Positions 48,956 through 57,615 of a stretch of DNA of 64,000 nucleotides are shown here, piece by piece. The notes below the pieces were generated by a model. It had not been told where the DNA came from. It ran no database searches and saw only the letters and a program-made list of their open reading frames with translations. The DNA comes from Pseudomonas haemolytica (GTDB taxonomy: Bacteria > Pseudomonadota > Gammaproteobacteria > Pseudomonadales > Pseudomonadaceae): assembly GCF_009659625.1 (NCBI RefSeq), contig NZ_VOIW01000007.1:248001-312000 (forward strand), written 5' to 3'. A program made the position numbers and the translations under genes. The stretch's first letter is position 1. The number at the start of each line of letters is the position of its first letter.

Positions 48956-50014
48956 GTGATTGAAGCTGACCGTCTGATCGCGGCCACCGGCCCGCGTGAC
49001 CGCGAAGAAGTCCAGGACCGGGCCATCCGCCCCCTGAGCCTGGCCGAGTACATCGGCCAGCCTACCGTGCGCGAGCAGATGGAGCTGTTCATCCAGGCCG
49101 CGCGCGGGCGCAGTGAGTCCCTGGACCACACCTTGATCTTTGGGCCGCCGGGGTTGGGCAAGACCACCCTGGCCAATATCATTGCCCAGGAAATGGGCGT
49201 GTCGATCAAGTCCACCTCCGGTCCGGTGCTGGAGCGTCCTGGCGACTTGGCGGCGCTGCTGACCAATCTTGAGCCCCACGATGTGCTGTTTATCGACGAG
49301 ATCCATCGGTTGTCGCCGATTGTCGAGGAAGTGCTGTACCCGGCCATGGAGGACTTCCAGCTCGACATCATGATCGGTGAAGGCCCGGCGGCCCGTTCGA
49401 TCAAGCTCGACCTGCCGCCGTTCACCCTGGTTGGGGCGACCACGCGTGCGGGCATGCTCACAAACCCGCTGCGAGACCGTTTCGGCATTGTCCAACGTCT
49501 AGAGTTCTATAGCACCGCCGATCTTGCGACCATCGTCAGCCGCTCGGCGAGCATTCTCGGCTTGCCCCTGGACCCGGAAGGCGCCTTTGAAATCGCCCGC
49601 CGCGCCCGTGGCACGCCACGGATTGCCAACCGCCTGCTGCGCCGCGTGCGCGACTTTGCCGAGGTACGTGCCAAGGGCCACATCACCAAGGCGGTTGCTG
49701 ACCTGGCGCTGAACCTGCTGGATGTGGACGAGCATGGCTTCGATCACCAGGATCGGCGTCTACTCTTGACCATGATCGAGAAGTTCGACGGTGGCCCGGT
49801 CGGCGTGGACAGCCTGGCCGCGGCCATCAGTGAAGAGCGTCATACTATCGAGGACGTGCTGGAGCCATACCTGATCCAGCAGGGCTACATCATGCGTACA
49901 CCGCGGGGCAGGGTGGTGACGCGCCACGCTTATCTGCACTTTGGGCTAAACATTCCGTCACGATTGGGGGAGATGCCTGCGGTAGACGAATTCCTTGATG
50001 CAGTGGACGATTAA
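48956..50014 (+). CDS. ruvB: Holliday-junction DNA helicase RuvB
   Basis: A 352-residue AAA+ motor. Walker A is GPPGLGKT at 63-70, Walker B LFIDEIHRL, sensor 1 in LVGATTRAG, arginine finger in LRDRFGIVQRLEFY, and a winged-helix domain ends the protein (YIMRTPRGRVVTRHAYLHF). The GTG at 48956 abuts the ruvA stop, giving translational coupling. Confidence 0.96.
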   Translation: MIEADRLIAATGPRDREEVQDRAIRPLSLAEYIGQPTVREQMELFIQAARGRSESLDHTLIFGPPGLGKTTLANIIAQEMGVSIKSTSGPVLERPGDLAALLTNLEPHDVLFIDEIHRLSPIVEEVLYPAMEDFQLDIMIGEGPAARSIKLDLPPFTLVGATTRAGMLTNPLRDRFGIVQRLEFYSTADLATIVSRSASILGLPLDPEGAFEIARRARGTPRIANRLLRRVRDFAEVRAKGHITKAVADLALNLLDVDEHGFDHQDRRLLLTMIEKFDGGPVGVDSLAAAISEERHTIEDVLEPYLIQQGYIMRTPRGRVVTRHAYLHFGLNIPSRLGEMPAVDEFLDAVDD

Positions 50015-50152
50015 AAAGGTCACGCCAGACGATTTATCTGAGGTTTGTGCTGTCCTAGTGGCTGGCGTCGTCATTCAGGCAGTACAAATGTTTCAGCTAA
50101 TGAAAAAACAGTTGCCTAGCCAATTGGCAACCTGAGGAGTAAGCACTAGAGT

Positions 50153-50608
50153 ATGCGCGCGCAAAACGGGGATCAGTCGTTCGCACATCGCTGTCGCGTT
50201 TATTACGAGGACACCGATGCTGGCGGCATCGTGTATTACGTCAATTACCTCAAGTTCATGGAGCGGGCTCGAACCGAGCGGCTACGGGAGCTGGGCTTTG
50301 CCCAATCCCAGCTGGCAGGGGAGGACCTGTTATTCGTCGTGCATTCCAGCGAGGCGCGTTACCACGCACCGGCGCGACTGGACGACGAGCTGCTGGTCAG
50401 CGCTGAAGTAATCGAATTGAACCGTGCCAGCCTGCGTTTCAAACAGCAGGTCAGGCGGGCCACGGATGCAACGCTGCTCTGTGAGGGGCAGTTCCTGGTG
50501 GCGTGTGTGCGCACCAACAGCTTGAAACCTCGGGCCATTCCCGAAACTCTACGTGCGGCCTTTGCTGCCGTGAGCGGCGCGGGTCAACAATCAAAGCAGG
50601 AGATTTAG
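50153..50608 (+). CDS. ybgC: Tol-Pal-associated acyl-CoA thioesterase YbgC
   Basis: A 151-residue hotdog-fold thioesterase. The active-site motif YYEDTDAGGIVYYVNYLKF (catalytic D22) is intact and ERARTERLRELG follows. YbgC acts on acyl-CoA or acyl-ACP at the membrane and always leads the tol-pal operon. GAGGAG lies 15 bases before the ATG, slightly far. Just upstream, 50110-50134 can form GTTGCC/GGCAAC. Confidence 0.93.
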   Translation: MRAQNGDQSFAHRCRVYYEDTDAGGIVYYVNYLKFMERARTERLRELGFAQSQLAGEDLLFVVHSSEARYHAPARLDDELLVSAEVIELNRASLRFKQQVRRATDATLLCEGQFLVACVRTNSLKPRAIPETLRAAFAAVSGAGQQSKQEI

Positions 50609-50609
50609 C

Positions 50610-51305
50610 GTGGAACCTACCGTCGTCGACCATTCCTCCATGTGGAGCCTGGTCAGCAATGCCAGTATCGTGGTTCAACTGGTCATGCTGACCCTGGTAG
50701 CCGCATCGGTTACCTCTTGGGTCATGATTTTTCAGCGCAGCAACCTGCTGCGCGCCGGTCGACGTGCCCTGGAGAGCTTCGAAGAGCGCTTCTGGTCGGG
50801 TATCGACCTGTCCAAGCTGTACCGCCAGGCCGGTAGCAACCCGGACCCGGACTCGGGCGTCGAGCAGATCTTCCGTGCCGGCTTCAAGGAATTCTCCCGC
50901 CTGCGCCAGCAGCCTGGGGTTGACCCGGAAGCGGTGATGGAAGGCGTAGCGCGTGCCATGCGCGTGGCTATCTCCCGTGAAGAAGAGAAGCTGGAACAGA
51001 GCCTGCCGTTCCTTGCCACCGTAGGCTCCGTCAGCCCGTACATCGGTCTGTTCGGCACTGTGTGGGGGATCATGAACTCCTTCCGCGGCCTGGCCCAGGC
51101 CCAGCAAGCCACACTGGCCACCGTGGCCCCGGGTATTGCCGAAGCCCTGATCGCCACCGCGATCGGCCTGTTCGCCGCTATCCCCGCAGTAATCGCCTAC
51201 AACCGTTTTGCTGCAACCAGCGAAACGTTGATCGGCCGTTACTACACCTTCGCCGATGAATTCCAGGCGATCCTGCACCGTAAAGTGCACACCAGCGAAG
51301 AATAA
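50610..51305 (+). CDS. tolQ: TolQ, proton-channel subunit of Tol-Pal
   Basis: A 231-residue inner-membrane protein of the MotA/TolQ/ExbB family with three membrane segments (IVVQLVMLTLVAASVTSWVM; LGLFGTVWGIMNSF region; ATAIGLFAAIPAVIAYNRF). With TolR it uses the proton gradient to energise TolA during outer-membrane constriction. The GTG at 50610 has AGGAG before it and follows the ybgC stop by one base. Confidence 0.95.
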   Translation: MEPTVVDHSSMWSLVSNASIVVQLVMLTLVAASVTSWVMIFQRSNLLRAGRRALESFEERFWSGIDLSKLYRQAGSNPDPDSGVEQIFRAGFKEFSRLRQQPGVDPEAVMEGVARAMRVAISREEEKLEQSLPFLATVGSVSPYIGLFGTVWGIMNSFRGLAQAQQATLATVAPGIAEALIATAIGLFAAIPAVIAYNRFAATSETLIGRYYTFADEFQAILHRKVHTSEE

Positions 51306-51319
51306 GCAGGTAATTCCCA

Positions 51320-51781
51320 ATGGCTTTAATCGCTCGAGCTCGCAAAAAGCGCAAGCCGGTCGCCGAGATGAACGTAGTGCCCTACATCGACGTGATGCTG
51401 GTGCTGCTGGTCATCTTCATGGTGACCGCGCCGATGCTCAACCAGGGCGTGAAGGTTGATCTGCCCAAGGTTTCCAGTGAAGCCTTGCCGCAGGACAACA
51501 ACACTCAGGTCCTGACCATTTCGATCAAGGCTGACAAGACCTACTACTGGAACCTTGGCAGCGAAGTCGACACGCAGAAGCAGCAGGACAAGGCCCTGAC
51601 CTTGCCGGCGATGACCGATGCGGTGACCAAGATCATTCGCTCCGGCAACGAAGGCGGCAAGCACACCCAGGTATTTATCCGCGGCGACAAATCGGTCGAC
51701 TACGGCTCCGTCATGGGCGCCATGGGCGGGCTGCAGAAGGCCGGCGTCGGTAACGTTGGCTTGATTACCGAGGCGCCCTGA
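51320..51781 (+). CDS. tolR: TolR
   Basis: A 153-residue ExbD/TolR protein: short cytoplasmic N-terminus, one membrane helix with the proton-carrying D24 in VVPYIDVMLVLLVIFMVTAP, and a periplasmic domain ending YGSVMGAMGGLQKAGVGN, the conserved TolR end. Its stop overlaps the tolA ATG by one base. Confidence 0.95.
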   Translation: MALIARARKKRKPVAEMNVVPYIDVMLVLLVIFMVTAPMLNQGVKVDLPKVSSEALPQDNNTQVLTISIKADKTYYWNLGSEVDTQKQQDKALTLPAMTDAVTKIIRSGNEGGKHTQVFIRGDKSVDYGSVMGAMGGLQKAGVGNVGLITEAP

Positions 51782-52854
51782 TGCAGCAACAGCGAGAGCC
51801 GTCCGCCTCGGAAAGCTACTTCTGGCCTGGCGTGTGGGCAATAGCCCTGCACGTCCTGGTGTTCGGCATGCTGTTCGTCAGCTTTGCCATGACCCCGGAC
51901 CTGCCGCCAGCCAAGCCGATCGTGCAGGCGACCCTGTATCAGCTGAAATCGAAAAGCCAGGCCACCACCCAGACCAATCAGAAGATTGCGGGTGAGGCCC
52001 AGAAGTCGGCTGCGCGCCAGACTGAAGTCGAGCAGATGGAACAGAAGAAGGTCGAGCAGGAAGCGGTGAAGGCTGCTGCGGAACAAAAGAAAGAAGAGGC
52101 GGCTCAAAAGGCCGAGGAATCGAAAAAGGCTGACGAAGCGAAGAAAGCCGACGAAGCGAAAAAGGCTGATGAAGCCAAGAAAGCCGAGAAAGCTGCCGAA
52201 GCGAAAAAGGCCGAAGAGAAACAATTGGCTGATATAGCCAAGAAGAAATCTGAAGAAGAAGCCAAAAAGGCTGCCGAAGAAGAGGCCAAGAAAAAGGCCG
52301 CTGAAGAAGCCAAGAAAAAGATAGTCGAAGACGCGAAGAAGAAAGCCGCCGAAGACGCCAAGAAAAAAGCTGAAGCAGACGAGGCGAAGAAGAAAGTCGC
52401 CGACGACGCGAAGAAGAAAGCTGCCGCCGACGCCTCCAAGAAAAAGGCCCAGGAAGCAGCGCGCAAATCCGCCGAAGAGAAAAAGGCCCAGGCCCTGGCA
52501 GATTTGCTTTCCGACACGCCGCAACGTCAGCAAGCCTTGGCCGATGAGCGTGGTGATGAAGTCGCGGGCAGTTTCGACGACCTGATTCGGGCACGGGCAG
52601 CGGAAGGTTGGACACGTCCACCTTCGGCACGTAAAGGCATGACAGTAGTGCTGCAGATCGGCATGTTGCCGGACGGTACGGTGACTTCGGTCAGCGTGGC
52701 CAAGTCCAGTGGTGACGGTTCGTTCGACAGTTCGGCGGTTGCCGCGGTCAAGAATATTGGCCGGTTGACCGAGATGCAGGGAATGAAACCAAGTGACTTC
52801 GCTCCCTATCGTTCATTCAAGATGACATTCACACCTGAGGATCTAGCCTTGTGA
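51781..52854 (+). CDS. tolA: TolA
   Basis: A 357-residue envelope-spanning protein. One N-terminal membrane helix (GVWAIALHVLVFGMLFVSFA) anchors it; residues about 70-235 are a long Lys/Ala/Glu/Asp-rich helix with repeated KKADEAKK and AKKKAAEEA units; residues about 240-357 are the C-terminal TonB-like domain (VVLQIGMLPDGTVTSVSVAKSSGDGSFD) that contacts Pal and TolB. The repeats are low-complexity and may vary in number between strains. Confidence 0.94.
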   Translation: MQQQREPSASESYFWPGVWAIALHVLVFGMLFVSFAMTPDLPPAKPIVQATLYQLKSKSQATTQTNQKIAGEAQKSAARQTEVEQMEQKKVEQEAVKAAAEQKKEEAAQKAEESKKADEAKKADEAKKADEAKKAEKAAEAKKAEEKQLADIAKKKSEEEAKKAAEEEAKKKAAEEAKKKIVEDAKKKAAEDAKKKAEADEAKKKVADDAKKKAAADASKKKAQEAARKSAEEKKAQALADLLSDTPQRQQALADERGDEVAGSFDDLIRARAAEGWTRPPSARKGMTVVLQIGMLPDGTVTSVSVAKSSGDGSFDSSAVAAVKNIGRLTEMQGMKPSDFAPYRSFKMTFTPEDLAL

Positions 52855-54152
52855 GAAACCTTCTTCGAGGAATGCTTGTCGTTATTTGCTGTATGGCAGG
52901 GATAGCGGCGGCGGATGAAAAGAACATCCTGGTTACCAGCGGTAGCGATCGGGCCACCCCGATTGCAGTTGTACCGTTCGGTTGGCAAGGCGGCAGCGTG
53001 CTGCCGGACGACATGGCCCAGATCGTCAGCGACGACCTGCGTAACTCCGGTTACTACGCGCCGATTCCGAAAGGCAACATGATCAGCCAGCCCAACCAGG
53101 CCAGCGAAGTCGTGTTCCGTGACTGGAAAGCCGTGGGCGCGCAGTACCTGATGGTTGGCAACATCACGCCAGCCGGCGGTCGCCTGCAGATCCAGTACAC
53201 GTTGTTCAACGTGGCCACCGAGCAGCAGGTCTTGACCGGCAGCGTTTCGGGTACCGCCGAACAACTGCGCGACATGGCCCACTACATCTCGGACCAGTCG
53301 TTTGAAAAACTCACCGGTATCAAGGGGGCGTTCTCCACGCGCCTGCTGTATGTGACGGCTGAGCGGTTCTCGGTAGACAACACTCGCTACACCCTGCAAC
53401 GTTCGGACTACGACGGTGCCCGCGCAGTGACCTTGCTGCAGTCCCGTGAGCCAATCCTGTCGCCGCGCTTCGCGCCGGACGGCAAGCGAATCGCCTATGT
53501 TTCGTTCGAGCAGCGCCGCCCGCGTATCTTCGTGCAGCACATTGATACTGGCCGTCGTGAGCAGATCACCAACTTTGAAGGCCTCAACGGTGCACCGGCC
53601 TGGTCGCCGGATGGTTCGCGCCTGGCTTTCGTGCTGTCCAAGGACGGCAACCCGGATATCTACGTGATGAACATGGCCTCGCGCCAGCTCAGCCGTGTGA
53701 CCAGCGGCCCGGGTATCAACACCGAACCGTTCTGGGGTAAAGATGGTTCGACCATCTATTTCACTTCCGACCGTGGCGGCAAGCCTCAGGTCTACAAGGC
53801 AAACGTGAACGGTGGCGGTGCGGAGCGTGTTACCTTTATCGGTAACTACAACGCCAACCCTAAGCTTTCGGCGGATGAAAAGACGTTGGTGATGATTCAC
53901 CGTCAGGATGGTTTCACTAATTTCCGGGTTGCGGCCCAGGATTTGCAGCGCGGAACCGTAAAAATCCTTACAGATACCAACCTTGATGAGTCAGCCACTG
54001 TTGCACCCAACGGCACCATGGTAATCTACGCCACCCGCCAGCAGGGCCGGGGAGTCTTGATGCTCGTGTCCATTAATGGACGCGTAAGGCTCCCACTTCC
54101 TACCGCACAAGGCGAAGTCAGAGAACCATCCTGGTCCCCTTACCTGAACTGA
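52851..54152 (+). CDS. tolB: TolB
   Basis: A 433-residue periplasmic protein with signal peptide (NLLRGMLVVICCMAGIAAA), an N-terminal domain (VPFGWQGGSVLPDDMAQIVSDD) and a beta-propeller with the repeated LSPRFAPDGKRIAYVS, APAWSPDGSRLAFVL and FWGKDGSTIYFTSDRGG blades. It shuttles between Pal and TolA. The GTG start overlaps the tolA stop by four bases. Confidence 0.95.
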   Translation: MRNLLRGMLVVICCMAGIAAADEKNILVTSGSDRATPIAVVPFGWQGGSVLPDDMAQIVSDDLRNSGYYAPIPKGNMISQPNQASEVVFRDWKAVGAQYLMVGNITPAGGRLQIQYTLFNVATEQQVLTGSVSGTAEQLRDMAHYISDQSFEKLTGIKGAFSTRLLYVTAERFSVDNTRYTLQRSDYDGARAVTLLQSREPILSPRFAPDGKRIAYVSFEQRRPRIFVQHIDTGRREQITNFEGLNGAPAWSPDGSRLAFVLSKDGNPDIYVMNMASRQLSRVTSGPGINTEPFWGKDGSTIYFTSDRGGKPQVYKANVNGGGAERVTFIGNYNANPKLSADEKTLVMIHRQDGFTNFRVAAQDLQRGTVKILTDTNLDESATVAPNGTMVIYATRQQGRGVLMLVSINGRVRLPLPTAQGEVREPSWSPYLN

Positions 54153-54207
54153 CGCGGCGCTACAAAAAGAAGTACTTAACACACTGGGGTTCATTAGGAG
54201 TTTCACG

Positions 54208-54708
54208 ATGGAAATGCTGAAGTTTGGTAAGTTTGCTGCTCTGGCTCTGGCTCTGTCCGTAGCCGTTGGTTGCTCCTCTAAAGGCGGCGACAATGCCGGT
54301 GAAGGCGCTGCTGTTGATCCAAACGCTGGTTACGGCGCTAACACTGGTGCAGTTGACGGCTCCCTGAGCGAAGAAGCTGCTCTGCGCGCTATCACCACTT
54401 TCTACTTCGAATACGACAGTTCGGACCTGAAGCCAGAAGCCATGCGCGCTCTGGACGTTCACGCCAAGGACCTGAAAGCTAACGGCGCTCGCGTTGTTCT
54501 GGAAGGTAACACTGACGCCCGTGGTACTCGTGAGTACAACATGGCACTGGGCGAGCGTCGTGCGAAAGCCGTTCAGCGCTACCTGGTACTGCAAGGTGTT
54601 GCTCCAGGCCAACTGGAACTGGTTTCCTACGGTAAAGAGCGTCCAGTTGCAACTGGCAACGACGAACAGTCGTGGGCTCAGAACCGTCGCGTCGAACTGC
54701 GTAAGTAA
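54208..54708 (+). CDS. pal: Peptidoglycan-associated lipoprotein Pal (OprL)
   Basis: A 166-residue lipoprotein. The signal ends in the lipobox VAVGC with the lipidated cysteine followed by SSKGGDN. The C-terminal OmpA-like domain (TFYFEYDSSDLKPEAMRALD; NTDARGTREYNMALGERRA) binds diaminopimelate in peptidoglycan. AGGAG precedes the ATG. Confidence 0.96.
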   Translation: MEMLKFGKFAALALALSVAVGCSSKGGDNAGEGAAVDPNAGYGANTGAVDGSLSEEAALRAITTFYFEYDSSDLKPEAMRALDVHAKDLKANGARVVLEGNTDARGTREYNMALGERRAKAVQRYLVLQGVAPGQLELVSYGKERPVATGNDEQSWAQNRRVELRK

Positions 54709-54714
54709 TTCGTC

Positions 54715-55545
54715 ATGCGAACGTGCCGTCGTGCTCTAACTGTATTGGCTCTCAGCCTCGCACCGCTTGCGGTGTGGGCTGCGGTTCCTGTAACGGATAG
54801 CAACTCAGGCTATAACAATAGCGGGAGCAGTTATCCGCCAGCGGGTTATGGCACGAACGGCGCCTATGCTGGGGGAGCGGCTACGTCCGCACCCTCGGCA
54901 CAGGGCGAACTGTTCAACCAGCTGCAACGCATGCAGGATCAATTGTCGCAGCAACAAGGCGCCATTGAAGTTCTGCAGAATCAAGTGAACCAGCTGAAGC
55001 AAGAAGGCCTGGAGCGATACCAGGATCTTGATCGTCGTATTGGAGCCGGTGTTGCACCTGCCGCTACTCCTGATAATTCTTCTGCCGGTGGCGCGCCTAG
55101 CGCCGCTGCCGGTGGCGCAGCAGCGGGGGCCGCAGCTGCCGCCCCTGCTGCCAGTAGTGAACCGGGTGATCCGGCGAAGGAAAAACTGTATTACGATGCA
55201 GCCTTCGACCTGATCAAGGCCAAGGATTTCGATAAGGCCAGCCAGGCTTTTACCGCATTCCTGCGCAAATATCCCAACAGCCAATACGCGGGCAATGCCC
55301 AGTACTGGTTGGGTGAGGTGAACCTGGCAAAGGGTGATTTGCAAGCTGCGGGCCAGGCGTTTGCCAAGGTCAGCCAACTGTACCCCAAGCACGCCAAGGT
55401 GCCGGACTCACTGTACAAACTCGCTGACGTAGAGCGCCGTCTGGGTCATACCGACAAGGTCAAAGGCATTCTGCAGCAGGTGGTTGCCCAGTATCCCGGT
55501 ACTTCCGCTGCCCAGTTGGCCCAACGGGATCTGCAGCGCTTGTAA
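54715..55545 (+). CDS. cpoB: CpoB (YbgF), Tol-Pal coordinator
   Basis: A 276-residue periplasmic protein: signal peptide (LTVLALSLAPLAVWA), a Gly/Asn/Ser-rich stretch, a coiled-coil trimerisation region (LFNQLQRMQDQLSQQQGAI), an Ala/Gly-rich linker and three TPR repeats (AFDLIKAKDFDKASQAFTAF; AQYWLGEVNLAKGDLQAAG; LADVERRLGHTDKVKGILQ). It coordinates peptidoglycan synthesis with outer-membrane constriction. It starts 6 bases after the pal stop and relies on coupling. Confidence 0.93.
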   Translation: MRTCRRALTVLALSLAPLAVWAAVPVTDSNSGYNNSGSSYPPAGYGTNGAYAGGAATSAPSAQGELFNQLQRMQDQLSQQQGAIEVLQNQVNQLKQEGLERYQDLDRRIGAGVAPAATPDNSSAGGAPSAAAGGAAAGAAAAAPAASSEPGDPAKEKLYYDAAFDLIKAKDFDKASQAFTAFLRKYPNSQYAGNAQYWLGEVNLAKGDLQAAGQAFAKVSQLYPKHAKVPDSLYKLADVERRLGHTDKVKGILQQVVAQYPGTSAAQLAQRDLQRL

Positions 55546-55567
55546 ACGCGCTTTTCCCGTTTAGAAG

Positions 55568-55594
55568 AAACCCGCGCCTGGCGCGGGTTTTTTC
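55568..55594 (+). terminator. Terminator of the tol-pal-cpoB operon
   Basis: AAACCCGCGC-CTG-GCGCGGGTTTTTT is a short perfect GC stem with a six-T tail directly after cpoB. Confidence 0.92.
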
Positions 55595-55710
55595 GTTAGA
55601 ATCCACGCCCTTTTATGAAATACGCTTTTTGGGGTTGGCGCGTTGGCGCAATCCCATGAAGTGCCTGACGGAGGCGGACAGCCTGTTTAGCTGTTACGCC
55701 CGTGGCGACT

Positions 55711-56358
55711 ATGCAAGACACATTACGCATCACCGAAGTTTTTTACTCGTTACAGGGTGAAACGCGCACTGCTGGCCTGCCCACCGTATTTGTACGGTTG
55801 ACCGGCTGCCCATTGCGTTGCCAATACTGTGACAGCGCCTACGCCTTCAGTGGCGGCACCGTGCGCACCCTCGACGACATCCTGGAACAGGTTGCCAGCT
55901 ACCGGCCGCGCTACGTCTGTGTGACGGGGGGTGAGCCATTGGCGCAACCCAATGCCATTCCTTTGCTCAAGCAGCTGTGTGACGCCGGTTACGAGGTCTC
56001 ACTGGAAACCAGTGGCGCCTTGGACATTTCCGCTGTCGACCCGCGTGTAAGCCGGGTGGTCGACCTCAAGACCCCAGATTCCAAAGAGGCCCACCGCAAC
56101 CGCTACGAGAACATGGACTTGCTGACGGCCAACGATCAGGTCAAGTTCGTCATCTGTTCCCGTGACGATTATGACTGGGCGACTTCCAAGCTGATCCAAT
56201 ACGGCCTGGAGCGTCGCGCGGGGGAGGTGTTGTTCTCGCCCAGCCATCACGACCTGAATGCCCGTGACCTGGCGGACTGGGTAGTGGCGGACAATCTGCC
56301 GGTGCGCTTGCAATTGCAGCTGCATAAGTACCTGTGGAACGACGAACCGGGGCGCTGA
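55711..56358 (+). CDS. queE: 7-carboxy-7-deazaguanine synthase (queuosine synthesis)
   Basis: A 215-residue radical-SAM enzyme of queuosine synthesis. The cluster cysteines form CPLRCQYC (C33, C37, C40, the CxxxCxxC spacing) after LRITEVFYSLQGE; CVTGGEPLAQPN and LKTPDSKEAHRNRYENM are further signatures. The ATG at 55711 is preferred to a GTG at 55702. The usual downstream gene queC is not present before the tRNA. Confidence 0.92.
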   Translation: MQDTLRITEVFYSLQGETRTAGLPTVFVRLTGCPLRCQYCDSAYAFSGGTVRTLDDILEQVASYRPRYVCVTGGEPLAQPNAIPLLKQLCDAGYEVSLETSGALDISAVDPRVSRVVDLKTPDSKEAHRNRYENMDLLTANDQVKFVICSRDDYDWATSKLIQYGLERRAGEVLFSPSHHDLNARDLADWVVADNLPVRLQLQLHKYLWNDEPGR

Positions 56359-56446
56359 AAAGGCTGATCAGGGGACTACGGCGGGCTTTCAACCCTGCCC
56401 AATTACGGCCCCAACGCGTTATTTCTGATTTATTTCAAATAAGGTG

Positions 56447-56474
56447 TTGAATAATCCTTAGAAATCAGTATTAT
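56447..56474 (+). promoter_or_regulatory. Sigma-70 promoter of tRNA-Lys
   Basis: TTGAAT (56447-56452) and TATTAT (56469-56474) are spaced 16 bases and followed by a GC-rich stretch (CGCGCCACC) before the tRNA, as expected for a stringently controlled stable-RNA promoter. Confidence 0.65.
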
Positions 56475-56491
56475 ACGCGCCACCACACAGC

Positions 56492-56567
56492 GGGTCGTTA
56501 GCTCAGTTGGTAGAGCAGTTGGCTTTTAACCAATTGGTCGTAGGTTCGAATCCCACACGACCCACCA
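56492..56567 (+). tRNA. tRNA-Lys (anticodon TTT)
   Basis: A 76-base tRNA with encoded CCA. Acceptor arms GGGTCGT and ACGACCC pair; the D loop is AGCTCAGTTGGTAGAGC; the anticodon stem-loop GTTGG-CTTTTAA-CCAAT places TTT at positions 34-36; the T arm is GGTTCGAATCC. It borders the accessory region, a common integration position, but no copy of its 3' end is seen further right. Confidence 0.97.
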
Positions 56568-56582
56568 TTTTTGGCGGTTTAG

Positions 56583-56630
56583 AAAATCCGGAAGGCCCAC
56601 GCAAGTGAGGATTTCCGGGTTTTTTTTTGC
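56583..56630 (+). terminator. Terminator of tRNA-Lys
   Basis: CCGGAA (near 56588) can pair with TTCCGG (near 56613) and is followed by nine T residues; an alternative pairing AAATCC/GGATTT overlaps it. Confidence 0.7.
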
Positions 56631-56736
56631 CTGAAATTTGGCCCGTTCAAATCGACAGGGCGTCATCCGTGCTCAGAGGCAGGTTGCCGTTCAAGCGCAT
56701 CCCTTTAATCTAAATATTCATATTCCGGACCGGCAC

Positions 56737-56755
56737 TGACCGGATAGTCCGGTCA
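56737..56755. promoter_or_regulatory. Operator-like dyad
   Basis: TGACCGGATAGTCCGGTCA is a perfect palindrome with 8-base arms and a 3-base centre. It lies upstream of the broken two-partner-secretion gene and could be a repressor or activator site. Confidence 0.5.
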
Positions 56756-56775
56756 TTCGCATGCGTCCTTAATGT

Positions 56776-56791
56776 GTATCAAATCTGATAC
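56776..56791. promoter_or_regulatory. Operator-like dyad
   Basis: GTATCAAATCTGATAC is a perfect palindrome with 6-base arms and a 4-base centre, 21 bases after the previous dyad. The regulator is unknown. Confidence 0.5.
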
Positions 56792-56966
56792 CGCTGGTCG
56801 GAAAACAGCGTTCAACTTCAAACGATATTCCTTCCAGCATAAAAATATTCATTACTTATCATGTAGTTAGTAACTATTTAGGAGGATTTCTAAATTTGGG
56901 TCAGATTATTGGCTAGCCAAGGCGACGATGTTAGTTTGCCGCCCTTCGCAATTCGATGGATCGAAC

Positions 56967-57614
56967 ATGTTGCCCCTACTGCCACGGACCCGGTATTCAC
57001 TGGGCATTCTCCTGCTCGCTTGCCTCGCTTCCCATAGCGTGATGGCCGCCAACCTGCCGGGTGATCAGGACCTGATCCGCGACCGCCAAAATCGCCTGCT
57101 CAAAGAACAGCAGCGGCGCCTTGAACAACTCAAGGAGTTGCCGGGCAAAGAGGTCAAGCCCGAGGCGCCGGCAACCCCGATGGACAGCCGTTGCTACCCG
57201 ATTCAAAACATCGAACTCAAGGGCGCCGACAGCCTGCCAGCGCCTGACCGCGAACGCCTGCTCAAGCCCTATATCGGCGAGTGCCTGGGCGTCTCCCAGC
57301 TCAATGCATTGCTCAAGGTCATCACCGACTACTACATCGACAAAGGCCTGGTCACCAGCCGCGCTTACTTGCCGCAGCAAGACATGTCCAAGGGGCACCT
57401 GCAAGTGCTGGTGGTGGAGGGCAAACCTGGCTACTTGAAAGAAGAACTTCCGGAAGCGGCCACAGGTAACGCACTCAGCATGGACTTTGAAACGTTTGCA
57501 GTGACCAAGGGCGTTACGCCGCAAACCGCTTCGTGACTTTCCAATGCCTTGGGTACTGCGGGGGTGTGGGACAAGTTGGTTGAAGGCCTCAAAGGTACGG
57601 TCAAGGGTGGGTAG
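56967..57614 (+). pseudogene. Remnant of a two-partner-secretion locus: TpsB N-terminus joined to another coding tail
   Basis: The first about 153 codons encode a TpsB (ShlB/FhaC/CdiB) start: signal peptide (LGILLLACLASHSVMA), a Lys/Gln/Glu-rich helix and the POTRA domain (RCYPIQNIELKGADSLPA; YYIDKGLVTSRAYLPQQDM; LQVLVVEGK). A TpsB is about 560 residues and should continue into a beta-barrel; instead unrelated sequence follows (GYLKEELPEAATGNALSMDF). TGA interrupts the frame at 57534, after which the same frame continues 25 codons (SNALGTAGVWDKLVEGLKG) to TAG at 57612. I read this as a large deletion joining TpsB to the end of its TpsA partner or toxin, then a nonsense change. Confidence 0.72.
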
Positions 57615-57615
57615 C

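Larger units (their letters stand above)
56568..56927. other. Gap after tRNA-Lys with terminator and two operator-like dyads
   Basis: The region holds a hairpin with T run (56583-56630) that ends the tRNA transcript, then AT-rich DNA with two palindromes at 56737-56755 and 56776-56791, listed separately. No protein gene is supported. GGAGG at 56881-56885 is not followed by a suitable start. Confidence 0.55.

Noticed and set aside
52100..52500. Repeated GCCAAGAAA/GAAGCGAAG units as a tandem DNA repeat or mobile element
   Set aside because: They encode the Lys/Ala/Glu helix of TolA, normal for this protein.
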